From positions 1 through 47,208 of IMG/VR virus record IMGVR_UViG_3300042300_000888: DNA of 47,208 nt; one strand, written 5' to 3'. Origin of the DNA: a virus. This document shows, in pieces, positions 32,758 through 39,499 of the stretch. Each line of letters opens with the position of its first letter. Position 1 is the first letter of the stretch. The position numbers and the translations under genes are program-made. The notes under the pieces were generated by a model that made no database searches, had not been told where the DNA came from, and was given only the letters and a program-made list of their open reading frames with translations.

Positions 32758-33069
32758 TTATTCTTTGTTGTTTTGTTCGTGTAATTGTTTAAGTGTCTCG
32801 CCGAGAAATACACACTCCATATAAGATTCTGAACAAGGTCTCCATTTTTGTACTTTCTTGTACTCTATTTTATTTTGTTTTGCATCTACCCAAAACGGCT
32901 CATCTTCATCTATGTCCAGATATGCAAGCACACTATCATTTTCTTGTTCAACCCATACTAACATATTCAAAGAAGGTCTAACCTTGTGCATAAAATTCCA
33001 ATCATTGAAATTTATGTAGGCCAGTTCAAACTCAAAATCAAAATCAACCACATCATCAAAGTATATCAT
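32758..33069 (-). CDS. Unknown acidic protein
   Basis: 103 residues, strongly acidic at the N-terminus (MIYFDDVVDFDFEFELAYIN) with a probable mixed alpha/beta fold. No domain recognised. Its ATG overlaps the stop of the 59-aa gene upstream as ATGA, implying coupled translation. Confidence 0.7.
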   Translation of the reverse strand: MIYFDDVVDFDFEFELAYINFNDWNFMHKVRPSLNMLVWVEQENDSVLAYLDIDEDEPFWVDAKQNKIEYKKVQKWRPCSESYMECVFLGETLKQLHEQNNKE

Positions 33070-33245
33070 TGTAATAATTCCTCTACAAGTTTTTTATAAA
33101 CGTCATATGCCTCTAGCAATTCTGAGAGCATCGGTGTTATTTCTTCTTCCTTTAATTCATAAAAACCGCCTAATAGGATGTCTTCAACATCCTTTATAAG
33201 ATCTTTAAGAATTTCTAACTTTTCTATGGCGATGTCAATTTCCAT
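33066..33245 (-). CDS. Small acidic helical protein, unknown
   Basis: A short frame of 59 residues: MEIDIAIEKLEILKDLIKDV, then EDILLGGFYELKEEEITPML, then SELLEAYDVYKKLVEELLQ. It fills what would otherwise be a 180-bp hole. Heptad-like Leu/Ile spacing suggests a coiled coil. The stop overlaps the next ATG (ATGA), and its own ATG lies 3 bp after the upstream stop. These junctions are good evidence that it is translated. Function unknown. Confidence 0.65.
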   Translation of the reverse strand: MEIDIAIEKLEILKDLIKDVEDILLGGFYELKEEEITPMLSELLEAYDVYKKLVEELLQ

Positions 33246-33248
33246 TTT

Positions 33249-33506
33249 TTAGTCTTCATATAAAAATGGTTCGATTCTTTTTAGTTTTTCTTGTAGCGTT
33301 TTCAGTCTTGCTTGTAGCTTCCATCTTTTTGTGGGATTTTTTCTTACTTGAAGTCTACCAAAAACATTCATATATTTTTGTTGATATTTCTGATATGATT
33401 TAAGTGCTTCAGGATTCAACTTTCTAGTAACCGAAGTCTGGTTCGGTTCCGCTGTGCTCAATTCTTGATTGCTCTCCTCTTCCTTTAACGATAATGTTTC
33501 TGTCAT
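33249..33506 (-). CDS. Small basic protein, unknown; starts inside the ung reading frame
   Basis: 85 residues from the ATG at 33506, chosen because AAGGAG lies 7 nt upstream. A further-upstream start at 33521 would add five residues and bury the ribosome site. Residues 1-25 are acidic (EEESNQELSTAEPNQ), residues 30-80 basic and helical (SYQKYQQKYMNVFGRLQVRKNPTKRWKLQARLKTLQEKLKRIE). No domain recognised. The first 83 bp overlap the 3' end of ung in another frame; see the finding on the A7 run. Confidence 0.7.
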   Translation of the reverse strand: MTETLSLKEEESNQELSTAEPNQTSVTRKLNPEALKSYQKYQQKYMNVFGRLQVRKNPTKRWKLQARLKTLQEKLKRIEPFLYED

Positions 33507-34170
33507 TTTTTTCTCCTTCAACTTTAACGGGATTCCAATCTATAATATCTATTTTATGCTTTTTTAGAAACTCATTGCAAGCAGAAAAATGCTTACAATT
33601 AAAAAAACCTCTGTGTGCTGAAAGTGGCGATGGATGTGCAGCTTTCAGTATCAGATGCTTTCTCTTATCTATGAATGCAGAACATTTGGCAGATTTCTGG
33701 CCCCACAACATAAAAACCACATTTGGCAAAGAATCCGAAATGTGCTTTATAACTCTTTCGGTAAAAATCTCCCACCCCAATCCATAATGAGAACCTGGCC
33801 TTCCGCTTTCTACTGTTAAAACTCTATTCAGCAAAAATACACCCTGATCAATCCAATTTGACAGTCTACCTTGAATTTGGATATCTCCGATGTCTGACTG
33901 TATTTCCTTAAATATATTGTTCAGAGAAGCGGGTACAGTCTCTTCCGTAGACTCGAATGCAACGCCAGTAGCAGCACCATTGTGATAAGGATCTTGTCCT
34001 ATTATAACCACTTTGATTTTGGCTAGTGGTACACTCGCAAAAATTTTAAACGTATTTTCTGGATCTGGATATACTAGTACCCTTTTTCTCTCATTGGTCA
34101 CACGTAATGCCAAATCCTGAAAATATTGTTCGTGCGATTGTAGTGTTAAAAATTCTCTCCACTCTTGCAT
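33424..34170 (-). CDS. ung: Uracil-DNA glycosylase, family 1
   Basis: Removes uracil from DNA to start base excision repair; phages use it to protect or edit their own DNA. 248 residues. Signature 'GQDPYH' at 58-63 with catalytic Asp60, 'GAATGVAFES' at 65-74, 'LLNRVLTVESGRPGSH' at 113-128, 'VVFMLWG' at 151-157, and 'HPSPLS' at 179-184 with catalytic His179, then 'RGFFNCKHFSACNEFL'. The usual Ung end ('IDWNP') falls at 210-214. Another 34 residues with no homology-like features follow and overlap the next gene out of frame. The catalytic core is complete, so activity is expected. Confidence 0.95.
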   Translation of the reverse strand: MQEWREFLTLQSHEQYFQDLALRVTNERKRVLVYPDPENTFKIFASVPLAKIKVVIIGQDPYHNGAATGVAFESTEETVPASLNNIFKEIQSDIGDIQIQGRLSNWIDQGVFLLNRVLTVESGRPGSHYGLGWEIFTERVIKHISDSLPNVVFMLWGQKSAKCSAFIDKRKHLILKAAHPSPLSAHRGFFNCKHFSACNEFLKKHKIDIIDWNPVKVEGEKNDRNIIVKGRGEQSRIEHSGTEPDFGY

Positions 34171-34343
34171 AAATTATTCAATTGCTCCTGTAAACGTTTC
34201 TTCTTGAGATACAGCTCTTCAAGTTCTCTGAAAAGATTTATGCAACCTATACCAACACACGAATGTATTGTTCTGTATACATACTGAATTTGGCATTCGG
34301 TCTTTTCAATTTCTTCTCTAATTTCTTTAATCAAGGTCGTCAT
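34146..34343 (-). CDS. Small coiled-coil protein, unknown
   Basis: 65 residues from the ATG at 34343 (MTTLIKEIREEIEKTECQIQ), preceded by GGGAA. The frame also allows earlier starts (34358 and above) that lie deeper in the upstream gene. Residues 1-20 and 40-60 are helical heptads (LFRELEELYLKKKRLQEQL), with three cysteines between them (TEC, HSC, IGC). It overlaps ung by 25 bp and the upstream gene by 17 bp, typical of compact phage operons. Function unknown. Confidence 0.6.
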   Translation of the reverse strand: MTTLIKEIREEIEKTECQIQYVYRTIHSCVGIGCINLFRELEELYLKKKRLQEQLNNLCKSGENF

Positions 34344-34635
34344 TTTCTGTATTCCCATTTTGTAAATTTTCGCAACGCAAAACATAGTCTTCTGTAACTA
34401 ATTCACAAAATTGCTTTTCGCTAATATTATTTAAGTCTGATCCTTTTAACTTTAAAATTTTCAACGTCTTTGTAATTGATAATATCATAGTTGAATAGAC
34501 AGTGCAATTACTTGCAAAAATTTTATTTGCCACTTCCAAATCAGATAAGGTTGATGATTTTACACTTCTTGCGGTGCCAAATCCTATAACCCAAAATATC
34601 AAAGCAAATACAATATCCACAAAAGTCAAATTCAT
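34327..34635 (-). CDS. Small single-span membrane protein, unknown
   Basis: 102 residues. One N-terminal hydrophobic segment at ~4-22 (TFVDIVFALIFWVIGFGTAR) followed by Arg/Lys, so a signal anchor with the C-terminal part probably cytoplasmic. The rest is helical and ends in an acidic tail (NTENDDLD). AGGAAAA lies before the ATG. No family recognised. Confidence 0.65.
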   Translation of the reverse strand: MNLTFVDIVFALIFWVIGFGTARSVKSSTLSDLEVANKIFASNCTVYSTMILSITKTLKILKLKGSDLNNISEKQFCELVTEDYVLRCENLQNGNTENDDLD

Positions 34636-34649
34636 TATTTTTCCTATGT

Positions 34650-34931
34650 TTAACGTTTTTGATTATAACCGGATGAAAAACTACTTGATGCGTATGCTTC
34701 TTTTCTCGCATATTGAATTAATTCATTAACTCTAATTTCCAAATTTGTATATCTTTCTCGTCTATACTTTCGACTCTCTTCTTCAATCTTCTGTCTCGAA
34801 ATGCAAGTGTACTTTTGGTGTAAAATTACGGACACTTCATAACTAGTGTATACAGAATGTCTTGCCAGATCATAAAACTCGTGGATTAATTCTTCTTGTT
34901 TTATTAGAAGGTGACTTGTAATTTGAGTCAT
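34650..34931 (-). CDS. Small charged helical protein, unknown
   Basis: 93 residues from the ATG at 34931, chosen because it makes an ATGA overlap with the upstream stop and has AAGGTGG a few bases before it. An ATG at 34940 is possible. Rich in Tyr, Arg and Glu (KIEEESRKYRRERYTNLEIRV), with a Ser-rich tail. No domain recognised. Confidence 0.65.
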   Translation of the reverse strand: MTQITSHLLIKQEELIHEFYDLARHSVYTSYEVSVILHQKYTCISRQKIEEESRKYRRERYTNLEIRVNELIQYARKEAYASSSFSSGYNQKR

Positions 34932-35527
34932 ATTATCCACCTTAAAAATAATTTTTTAGAATCTGGTCTATTCATTATATAATCGCAAGTTTCGGCTATA
35001 ATGTCAAGACCGTTTGTTATGAAGTCGGCCTCAGCTTCAGAATATTTTTTAATGTGCTGTAAATACAATTCTTTATAGTGCATTGCATTGTAATAAGATA
35101 ACAACCAATCGTGTTGTTGATATCTGTCGATCTTTAATGAATTCATTTTAAGACCGAAAACATTAAATAAATTTTTGCCTATTGATTTTGTCAATCTAGT
35201 ATCAAATGAATTTTGATTGTATTCTGAAATGAAATGTCCTATTTTAAATTTGTGATTCTTGTGTATAGAAGATGTAAACTTATATGTTATGGGTGCATAC
35301 AAATTGCCGCCCAATGAAGATACCAAACCCTTTTCTGATAAGAATTTCCACTTCTTATAAGAATATTCATTTATACCTTTTTTATTTTCATCTCTCCAAA
35401 AATCTACATCTTCACTCTGTGGACAAATTTCTTTGTTGAAAATATCGGTAAACTTGTCGATATTCTCTTCGTATTCTAGAAATTTGGCATAGTCCTCAAA
35501 GCGAACTAAAGTGACTTCAGTTGTCAT
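34928..35527 (-). CDS. Unknown protein
   Basis: 199 residues, mixed charge, no signal or membrane segment. The N-terminal part has 'RFEDYAKFLEYEENIDKFTDIFN'; the C-terminal helices have 'YYNAMHYKELYLQHIKKYSEAEADFI'. I do not recognise a family. It overlaps the small basic gene upstream by 11 bp and couples to the 93-aa gene downstream by ATGA. Confidence 0.65.
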   Translation of the reverse strand: MTTEVTLVRFEDYAKFLEYEENIDKFTDIFNKEICPQSEDVDFWRDENKKGINEYSYKKWKFLSEKGLVSSLGGNLYAPITYKFTSSIHKNHKFKIGHFISEYNQNSFDTRLTKSIGKNLFNVFGLKMNSLKIDRYQQHDWLLSYYNAMHYKELYLQHIKKYSEAEADFITNGLDIIAETCDYIMNRPDSKKLFLRWII

Positions 35528-35660
35528 TTATTTCCCTCTGAGATATTTGTGTTCTATTTCCTTTTTTCTTTTTCCTTTTGTTTGCATGTACAAACACAGA
35601 AAGAAATTTGAAGTCAATAAAATGTCTAGTCTTTGTTCTTTTTTTATTTTTGTTTGCCAT
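35517..35660 (-). CDS. Very small basic protein, unknown
   Basis: 47 residues starting at the ATG at 35660 (MANKNKKRTKTRHFIDFKFL), preceded by AGAGGAAA five bases upstream, an excellent ribosome site. About a third of the residues are Lys or Arg, so it may bind nucleic acid or an acidic partner. It overlaps the next gene by 11 bp. Confidence 0.55.
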   Translation of the reverse strand: MANKNKKRTKTRHFIDFKFLSVFVHANKRKKKKGNRTQISQREINDN

Positions 35661-35717
35661 ATTGTTTCCTCTATTTTTTATATTATAACAAAAGGACCAC
35701 AACATAGCGAATATTTA

Positions 35718-36842
35718 CTATCTAAAAGTTCCATGACGAAATGCTGGATTTACTTTGCCATAAATCTTACCATCAGAACCTCTTAATCTACAAACTCCTG
35801 TATTTTGGTCTTTTATTGCCTCTTGAGATAATTTATATCCAAATTCATCGAAGTAATATCTCCATCTTCCGTCAACAAATGGCAAAGGTGAACTAGATCT
35901 GGCAATAACCTTTCCGCTTTTTGTTACTAACTCAAAATACTTTAATCTAGCTGGTGCAATTAGAACTGGTTTATATGCTCTTGGCTCTGGTGGTGTATAG
36001 TGTCTGTCTGAATGTGATTTCCACAACCAATTTGTAGGTAACGATATTCCTTTGCCGGAATCGTTACGTAAATATTTAATAGATTCTATTAAACTTTTCG
36101 TCGGCCACGATCTTCTTTGTGGCCTCGGCGTTTCATCTGTGACCTTCAATCTGCCATTCATTGCCGGATGCCAAAGAAAAAAGATTTCAGCACTTTTTAA
36201 TGACTCTTTTCTAGTTTGTATATCATCATCAACGGAACTACTACCATCATGTGAAAATAAATATGCACCCTTCAGTGAACTTGCTTTTGACCCGTGTACC
36301 TCATTGACTATTCTATCGCCCGTTATGAACGAACCAAAAGGAACCCAAGGATTGTTTACATAGAAACAATTATTACGTTTTGGCAAAACTTTTAAAACCT
36401 CATCGGCCAGTTCTTTTGCAAGTTCTTTATTGAGAACGTGTTCAGTGGCGCCAGAAAAATACCATATGACATTTTTATATCTTTTAGGAAATTCTGCAAA
36501 CCTCTTTGCTTCTGCTATAATTTTAGGAAAATCATTTCTAGTAAAATTGTGATCGTCTCTCCAAGCCAAGTTCAGTCTTATAGCCGGAGTTCGTCCTCTT
36601 CTAGCAAGATGTTTTATGACATTTGTTGGATCATCAAATAAATCTTTTTGTGTAAAGAAACCGGCGGCCCAACCACGAGGATGTGAATCTATTATAACTT
36701 GTGGATACTTACCACCACCAAGATAATCCATACCGAATAGTCTTGGTCTTTTGACTTCTGGTGTTAGCGCAACAGATTGAAATTGGAATGGTAGGCATAA
36801 TAAAAGCAATACGACTAATACCTTGATTCTATGAAAATTCAT
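35718..36842 (-). CDS. Exported protein, possibly a TIM-barrel hydrolase
   Basis: 374 residues from the ATG at 36842. Residues ~1-26 are a classic Sec signal peptide (basic MNFHRIK, then VLVVLLLLCLPFQFQSVA). The mature part alternates strand-like and helix-like segments as in a TIM barrel: 'PRLFGMDYLGGG', 'TPAIRLNLAWRDDHN', 'KNVIWYFSGATEHVLN', 'NNCFYVNNPWVPFG', 'GAYLFSHDGSSSVDD' and 'AEIFFLWHPAMNG'. Glu in 'GATEH' and 'VNEVHG' and Asp in 'SHDG' are candidate acids for a glycoside hydrolase, but no family is identified. The C-terminal ~90 residues form a separate beta domain. A late-type box lies 44 nt upstream. Export plus late control suggests cell-envelope degradation; this is inference. 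Confidence 0.75.
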   Translation of the reverse strand: MNFHRIKVLVVLLLLCLPFQFQSVALTPEVKRPRLFGMDYLGGGKYPQVIIDSHPRGWAAGFFTQKDLFDDPTNVIKHLARRGRTPAIRLNLAWRDDHNFTRNDFPKIIAEAKRFAEFPKRYKNVIWYFSGATEHVLNKELAKELADEVLKVLPKRNNCFYVNNPWVPFGSFITGDRIVNEVHGSKASSLKGAYLFSHDGSSSVDDDIQTRKESLKSAEIFFLWHPAMNGRLKVTDETPRPQRRSWPTKSLIESIKYLRNDSGKGISLPTNWLWKSHSDRHYTPPEPRAYKPVLIAPARLKYFELVTKSGKVIARSSSPLPFVDGRWRYYFDEFGYKLSQEAIKDQNTGVCRLRGSDGKIYGKVNPAFRHGTFR

Positions 36843-36886
36843 TTTGAGTATGAACACCTCTCGATTTAGTATACTCGGTGTATTTT

Positions 36887-36894
36887 TATTTATG
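36887..36894 (-). promoter_or_regulatory. Late-type promoter box CATAAATA (leftward)
   Basis: The minus strand reads CATAAATA, 44 nt upstream of the exported-protein ATG. It pairs with the identical plus-strand box at 36926-36933 in the 136-bp divergent gap. Confidence 0.55.
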
Positions 36895-36925
36895 TCGAAT
36901 TTAGGTGCGACACAAAATCCAAAAT

Positions 36926-36933
36926 CATAAATA
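36926..36933 (+). promoter_or_regulatory. Late-type promoter box CATAAATA (rightward)
   Basis: The plus strand reads CATAAATA, 45 nt before the ATG at 36979. It is the same variant as the opposing box at 36887-36894, so the two flanking modules are probably expressed at the same time. Confidence 0.55.
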
Positions 36934-36978
36934 GTATGTAATTAAAAATGAATATTGTGATCATTCCAAAAATAGAAA

Positions 36979-38271
36979 ATGGCACAATACAGTAAGAGAA
37001 CAAAGAATTACCTAACACACGCAAAAACATTGTTTGAAGTTGTGATGATTGCCGACCAAAATGGCAATCCGACTTCCGTCAATAACCCTACGGGCACTGC
37101 GGTAGATGCATTTGGCAGAATGCGTGTATCAAATCCCGTCACACTATTCGATAGCTTTAACAGATATCAAATCAATTCTCATTTCTCCACTTTAACATCC
37201 GTTTCTGGCGGTTCAATTTCTTATAATGAATTTGATAGCTCAATTTTATTAAATGTAGACACATCTTCAGGTTCTTTTGTAAAAAGAGAGACGACAAGGG
37301 TATTTGCATATCAACCAGGCAAATCACTACAAATTTTAGCAACATTTTGTTTTGATACAGCACAAAGTGGACTCAGACAAAGAGTTGGATACTTTAATGA
37401 TAATAACGGAGTTTTCTTAGAGCAAGATAATAGCGTAATTAGTTTTGTGATAAGATCTAGCGTATCCGGTTCTGTGAGCGATCTGAATCGTGTTGCTAAA
37501 TCCGATTGGAATATAGACAAATTAGACGGCACTGGACCATCCGGAAAAACTTTAGATTTAGCCACAGCACAAATATTTTGGACAGATATTGAATGGTTGG
37601 GTGTCGGTTCGGTTCGTTGTGGTTTTGTAATAGATGGGCAATTCGTACACTGTCATACATTTCATCACGCAAATCATATAGAAAGCACCTATATGACAAC
37701 AGCTTGCTTGCCAATAAGATATGAAATACAAAACACGGCAAACACTTCGGTATCAAGCTCGTTAAGACAAATTTGTTGTAGTGTGATATCTGAGGGCGGT
37801 TATGAACTGAGAGGAAGAAATAAAAGCGCAGGAAGTTCCTCTTTAATAAATTTACCAACAGCAGGAACGTTTTACAATTTAATGTCAATAAGATTGAAAG
37901 TAGATAGATTGGATGCTATCGTAGTGCCAAAAAACATAAGCGTTTTTGGCAAAGGTAATAATACCAGAATACATTGGAAAATATTATCAGGTGGTACGAT
38001 TACTGGTGGATCTTGGAATTCTGCTGGTAGCGATTCTGCCGTTGAGTATAACAACACGGGTACTCTAACTGGTGGTTCGTCTTTAGTCGAAGGCTATATT
38101 GGCATAGACGCACAAAGCTCACAAACTGCCAGTTTAGATTCAGGAATGTTCAAATTTCAATTAGAAAGAAATGGATTAACAGGCCAGTCTGTAATTTTTA
38201 CTCTAGCCGCAACGGGTGGAGTAAATGATGACGATGCACTGGGTGCAATGGTTTGGGAAGAAATAACATAA
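36979..38271 (+). CDS. Virion structural protein of marine T4-like phages
   Basis: 430 residues. The sequence 'YSKRTKNYLTHAKTLFEVVMIADQNGN', then 'GTAVDAFGRMRVSNPVTLFDS', 'VFAYQPGKSLQI', 'GLRQRVGYF', 'WLGVGSVRCGFVIDGQFVHCHTFHHAN' and 'STYMTTACLPIRYEI...VISEGGYEL' matches a structural-protein family I recall from cyanophages, usually annotated only as virion structural protein. It is beta-rich with a lectin/jelly-roll-like core. The His-rich 'HCHTFHHANH' could bind metal. It lies on the plus strand behind a late-type box and is followed 32 bp later by a second structural gene. Confidence 0.8.
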   Translation: MAQYSKRTKNYLTHAKTLFEVVMIADQNGNPTSVNNPTGTAVDAFGRMRVSNPVTLFDSFNRYQINSHFSTLTSVSGGSISYNEFDSSILLNVDTSSGSFVKRETTRVFAYQPGKSLQILATFCFDTAQSGLRQRVGYFNDNNGVFLEQDNSVISFVIRSSVSGSVSDLNRVAKSDWNIDKLDGTGPSGKTLDLATAQIFWTDIEWLGVGSVRCGFVIDGQFVHCHTFHHANHIESTYMTTACLPIRYEIQNTANTSVSSSLRQICCSVISEGGYELRGRNKSAGSSSLINLPTAGTFYNLMSIRLKVDRLDAIVVPKNISVFGKGNNTRIHWKILSGGTITGGSWNSAGSDSAVEYNNTGTLTGGSSLVEGYIGIDAQSSQTASLDSGMFKFQLERNGLTGQSVIFTLAATGGVNDDDALGAMVWEEIT

Positions 38272-38303
38272 AGCTAAAAACACACATACAAAAAAGGAAA
38301 AAA

Positions 38304-39365
38304 ATGACAGACTTTTTACCCCCAATTGAAGTATTTGAGGATACCGCCTCAGTATATTCGGATGGACGACCTGGTAGTATCGATCCAGCAGTTCCAACGA
38401 GAAATGGTTGGTATTTTAGAAATGCATTAGCAGGACAAAAAATAAATTGGTATTTCTTTGATGGATCTGTTAATAACATTACTGTGCAAAATTTCTCTGC
38501 ATACGCCGTAGTTACTCTAGATTCTACTGTATCTAAACCGTATCTAGCTGTTTATACCAAACCAACAGGATCTGGGGATTTTGCGCCTTGGTTTAAATCT
38601 AGCAAAGTGTTTTTGATGTCTTCTGGTGTTGTTGGTACAAAATATTTGATATATTTTGGACAAGATCCGCAAGTTCATCTAGATTTACCTAGAATTGAAC
38701 TAACACCTGGATTCACAAATGGTTCGTTTGGTAATAGTGAAGAGATATTAACCATTGCATTCAGTACAAGCTCGGGTGCGGCTGTAAATTCAGTTAAATT
38801 GTTGACAGAAAGTTTAGGAATTAATGCCACAACATTCAAGCAAGAATACGAACTTGAAATAAGAAATCCAGCAGGACTTTGGAGTTTGAATAATCCTCCT
38901 TTATGGCCAAAGAAGTGTAAAGAATATAAAAACGATTCTATAGTACTGACTCAATCCGGATGGACCGTTTTGAGGACGGGCGAAGTTCTAGTCGCAATGG
39001 GCGGAAGACTGATCGATGCAGGAGTGTCGGATGTTGTTGATATTAAATTTACAGAAGAATCGTATGAAAGGGGCGATCCTTTAACCGTTAAAGTTGTATT
39101 CAACGAAAAGGTTGATGTCACGGCCGGTGCTACGGTATCAGTTTCTTGGACTGGTGGTAATTTTAACTGCTCAGTTCCTTCAAACTTGACCGGAGTATAT
39201 GAAGTTTTATTTCAGGGTGTAGTTCCTTCTGCCGCTGGTACTTTAAGTTTATCACCTGAAACAAAAATTACGGGAACTATTAGAGATACTGGTACAGTAA
39301 ATGCATCGAACTTGAATGTTCCTGTATTCTTGAATCCGTTCTTTAAATCTGTAACGGTTGCGTAA
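38304..39365 (+). CDS. Virion surface protein with C-terminal Ig-like domain
   Basis: 353 residues from the ATG at 38304, chosen because AAAAAAGGAAAAAA precedes it; the open frame reaches back into the upstream gene. Residues 1-190 are beta-rich (GWYFRNALAGQKINWYFFDGSVNNITVQNFSAYAVV) and look like a fibre or decoration module. Residues 262-353 resemble an Ig-like bacterial domain (VVDIKFTEESYERGDPLTVKVVFNEKVDVTAGATVSVSW, then GVYEVLFQGVV). Ig-like domains on phage particles commonly bind carbohydrates weakly. It partners with the 430-aa gene in a two-gene plus-strand unit. Confidence 0.7.
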   Translation: MTDFLPPIEVFEDTASVYSDGRPGSIDPAVPTRNGWYFRNALAGQKINWYFFDGSVNNITVQNFSAYAVVTLDSTVSKPYLAVYTKPTGSGDFAPWFKSSKVFLMSSGVVGTKYLIYFGQDPQVHLDLPRIELTPGFTNGSFGNSEEILTIAFSTSSGAAVNSVKLLTESLGINATTFKQEYELEIRNPAGLWSLNNPPLWPKKCKEYKNDSIVLTQSGWTVLRTGEVLVAMGGRLIDAGVSDVVDIKFTEESYERGDPLTVKVVFNEKVDVTAGATVSVSWTGGNFNCSVPSNLTGVYEVLFQGVVPSAAGTLSLSPETKITGTIRDTGTVNASNLNVPVFLNPFFKSVTVA

Positions 39366-39381
39366 TTACTGCAATGAATTG

Positions 39382-39455
39382 TGGAGCCCTCACCTAGAAT
39401 CGAACTAGGAATTGATGATTACAAATCAACTGTTATACCTTTTAACTATAAGGGC
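39382..39455 (-). tRNA. tRNA-Thr(UGU), CCA encoded
   Basis: The 74-nt minus-strand cloverleaf has acceptor arms GCCCTTA and TGAGGGC, a D-arm GTTA/TAAC, an anticodon loop TTTGTAA (anticodon TGT, stem with one T-T mismatch), a T-arm CCTAG-TTCGATT-CTAGG, a discriminator T and genomic CCA at 39382-39384. ACA/ACU Thr codons are frequent in the AT-rich fibre genes, a plausible reason to carry it. It lies antisense to the 3' end of the plus-strand transcript. Confidence 0.93.
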
Positions 39456-39456
39456 G

Positions 39457-39487
39457 AAGGTGCTAGATTGAATAAATCTAGCACCTT
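39457..39487. terminator. Perfect 13-bp hairpin between tRNA-Thr and the protease gene
   Basis: Arms AAGGTGCTAGATT (39457-39469) and AATCTAGCACCTT (39475-39487) enclose a 5-nt loop. On the plus strand TTTATTAATTT follows, a usable terminator for the 36979-39365 unit. On the minus strand it lies 12 nt after the protease stop and one base before the tRNA 5' end, with no U-tract, so there it may act in processing. Confidence 0.75.
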
Positions 39488-39499
39488 TATTAATTTATG

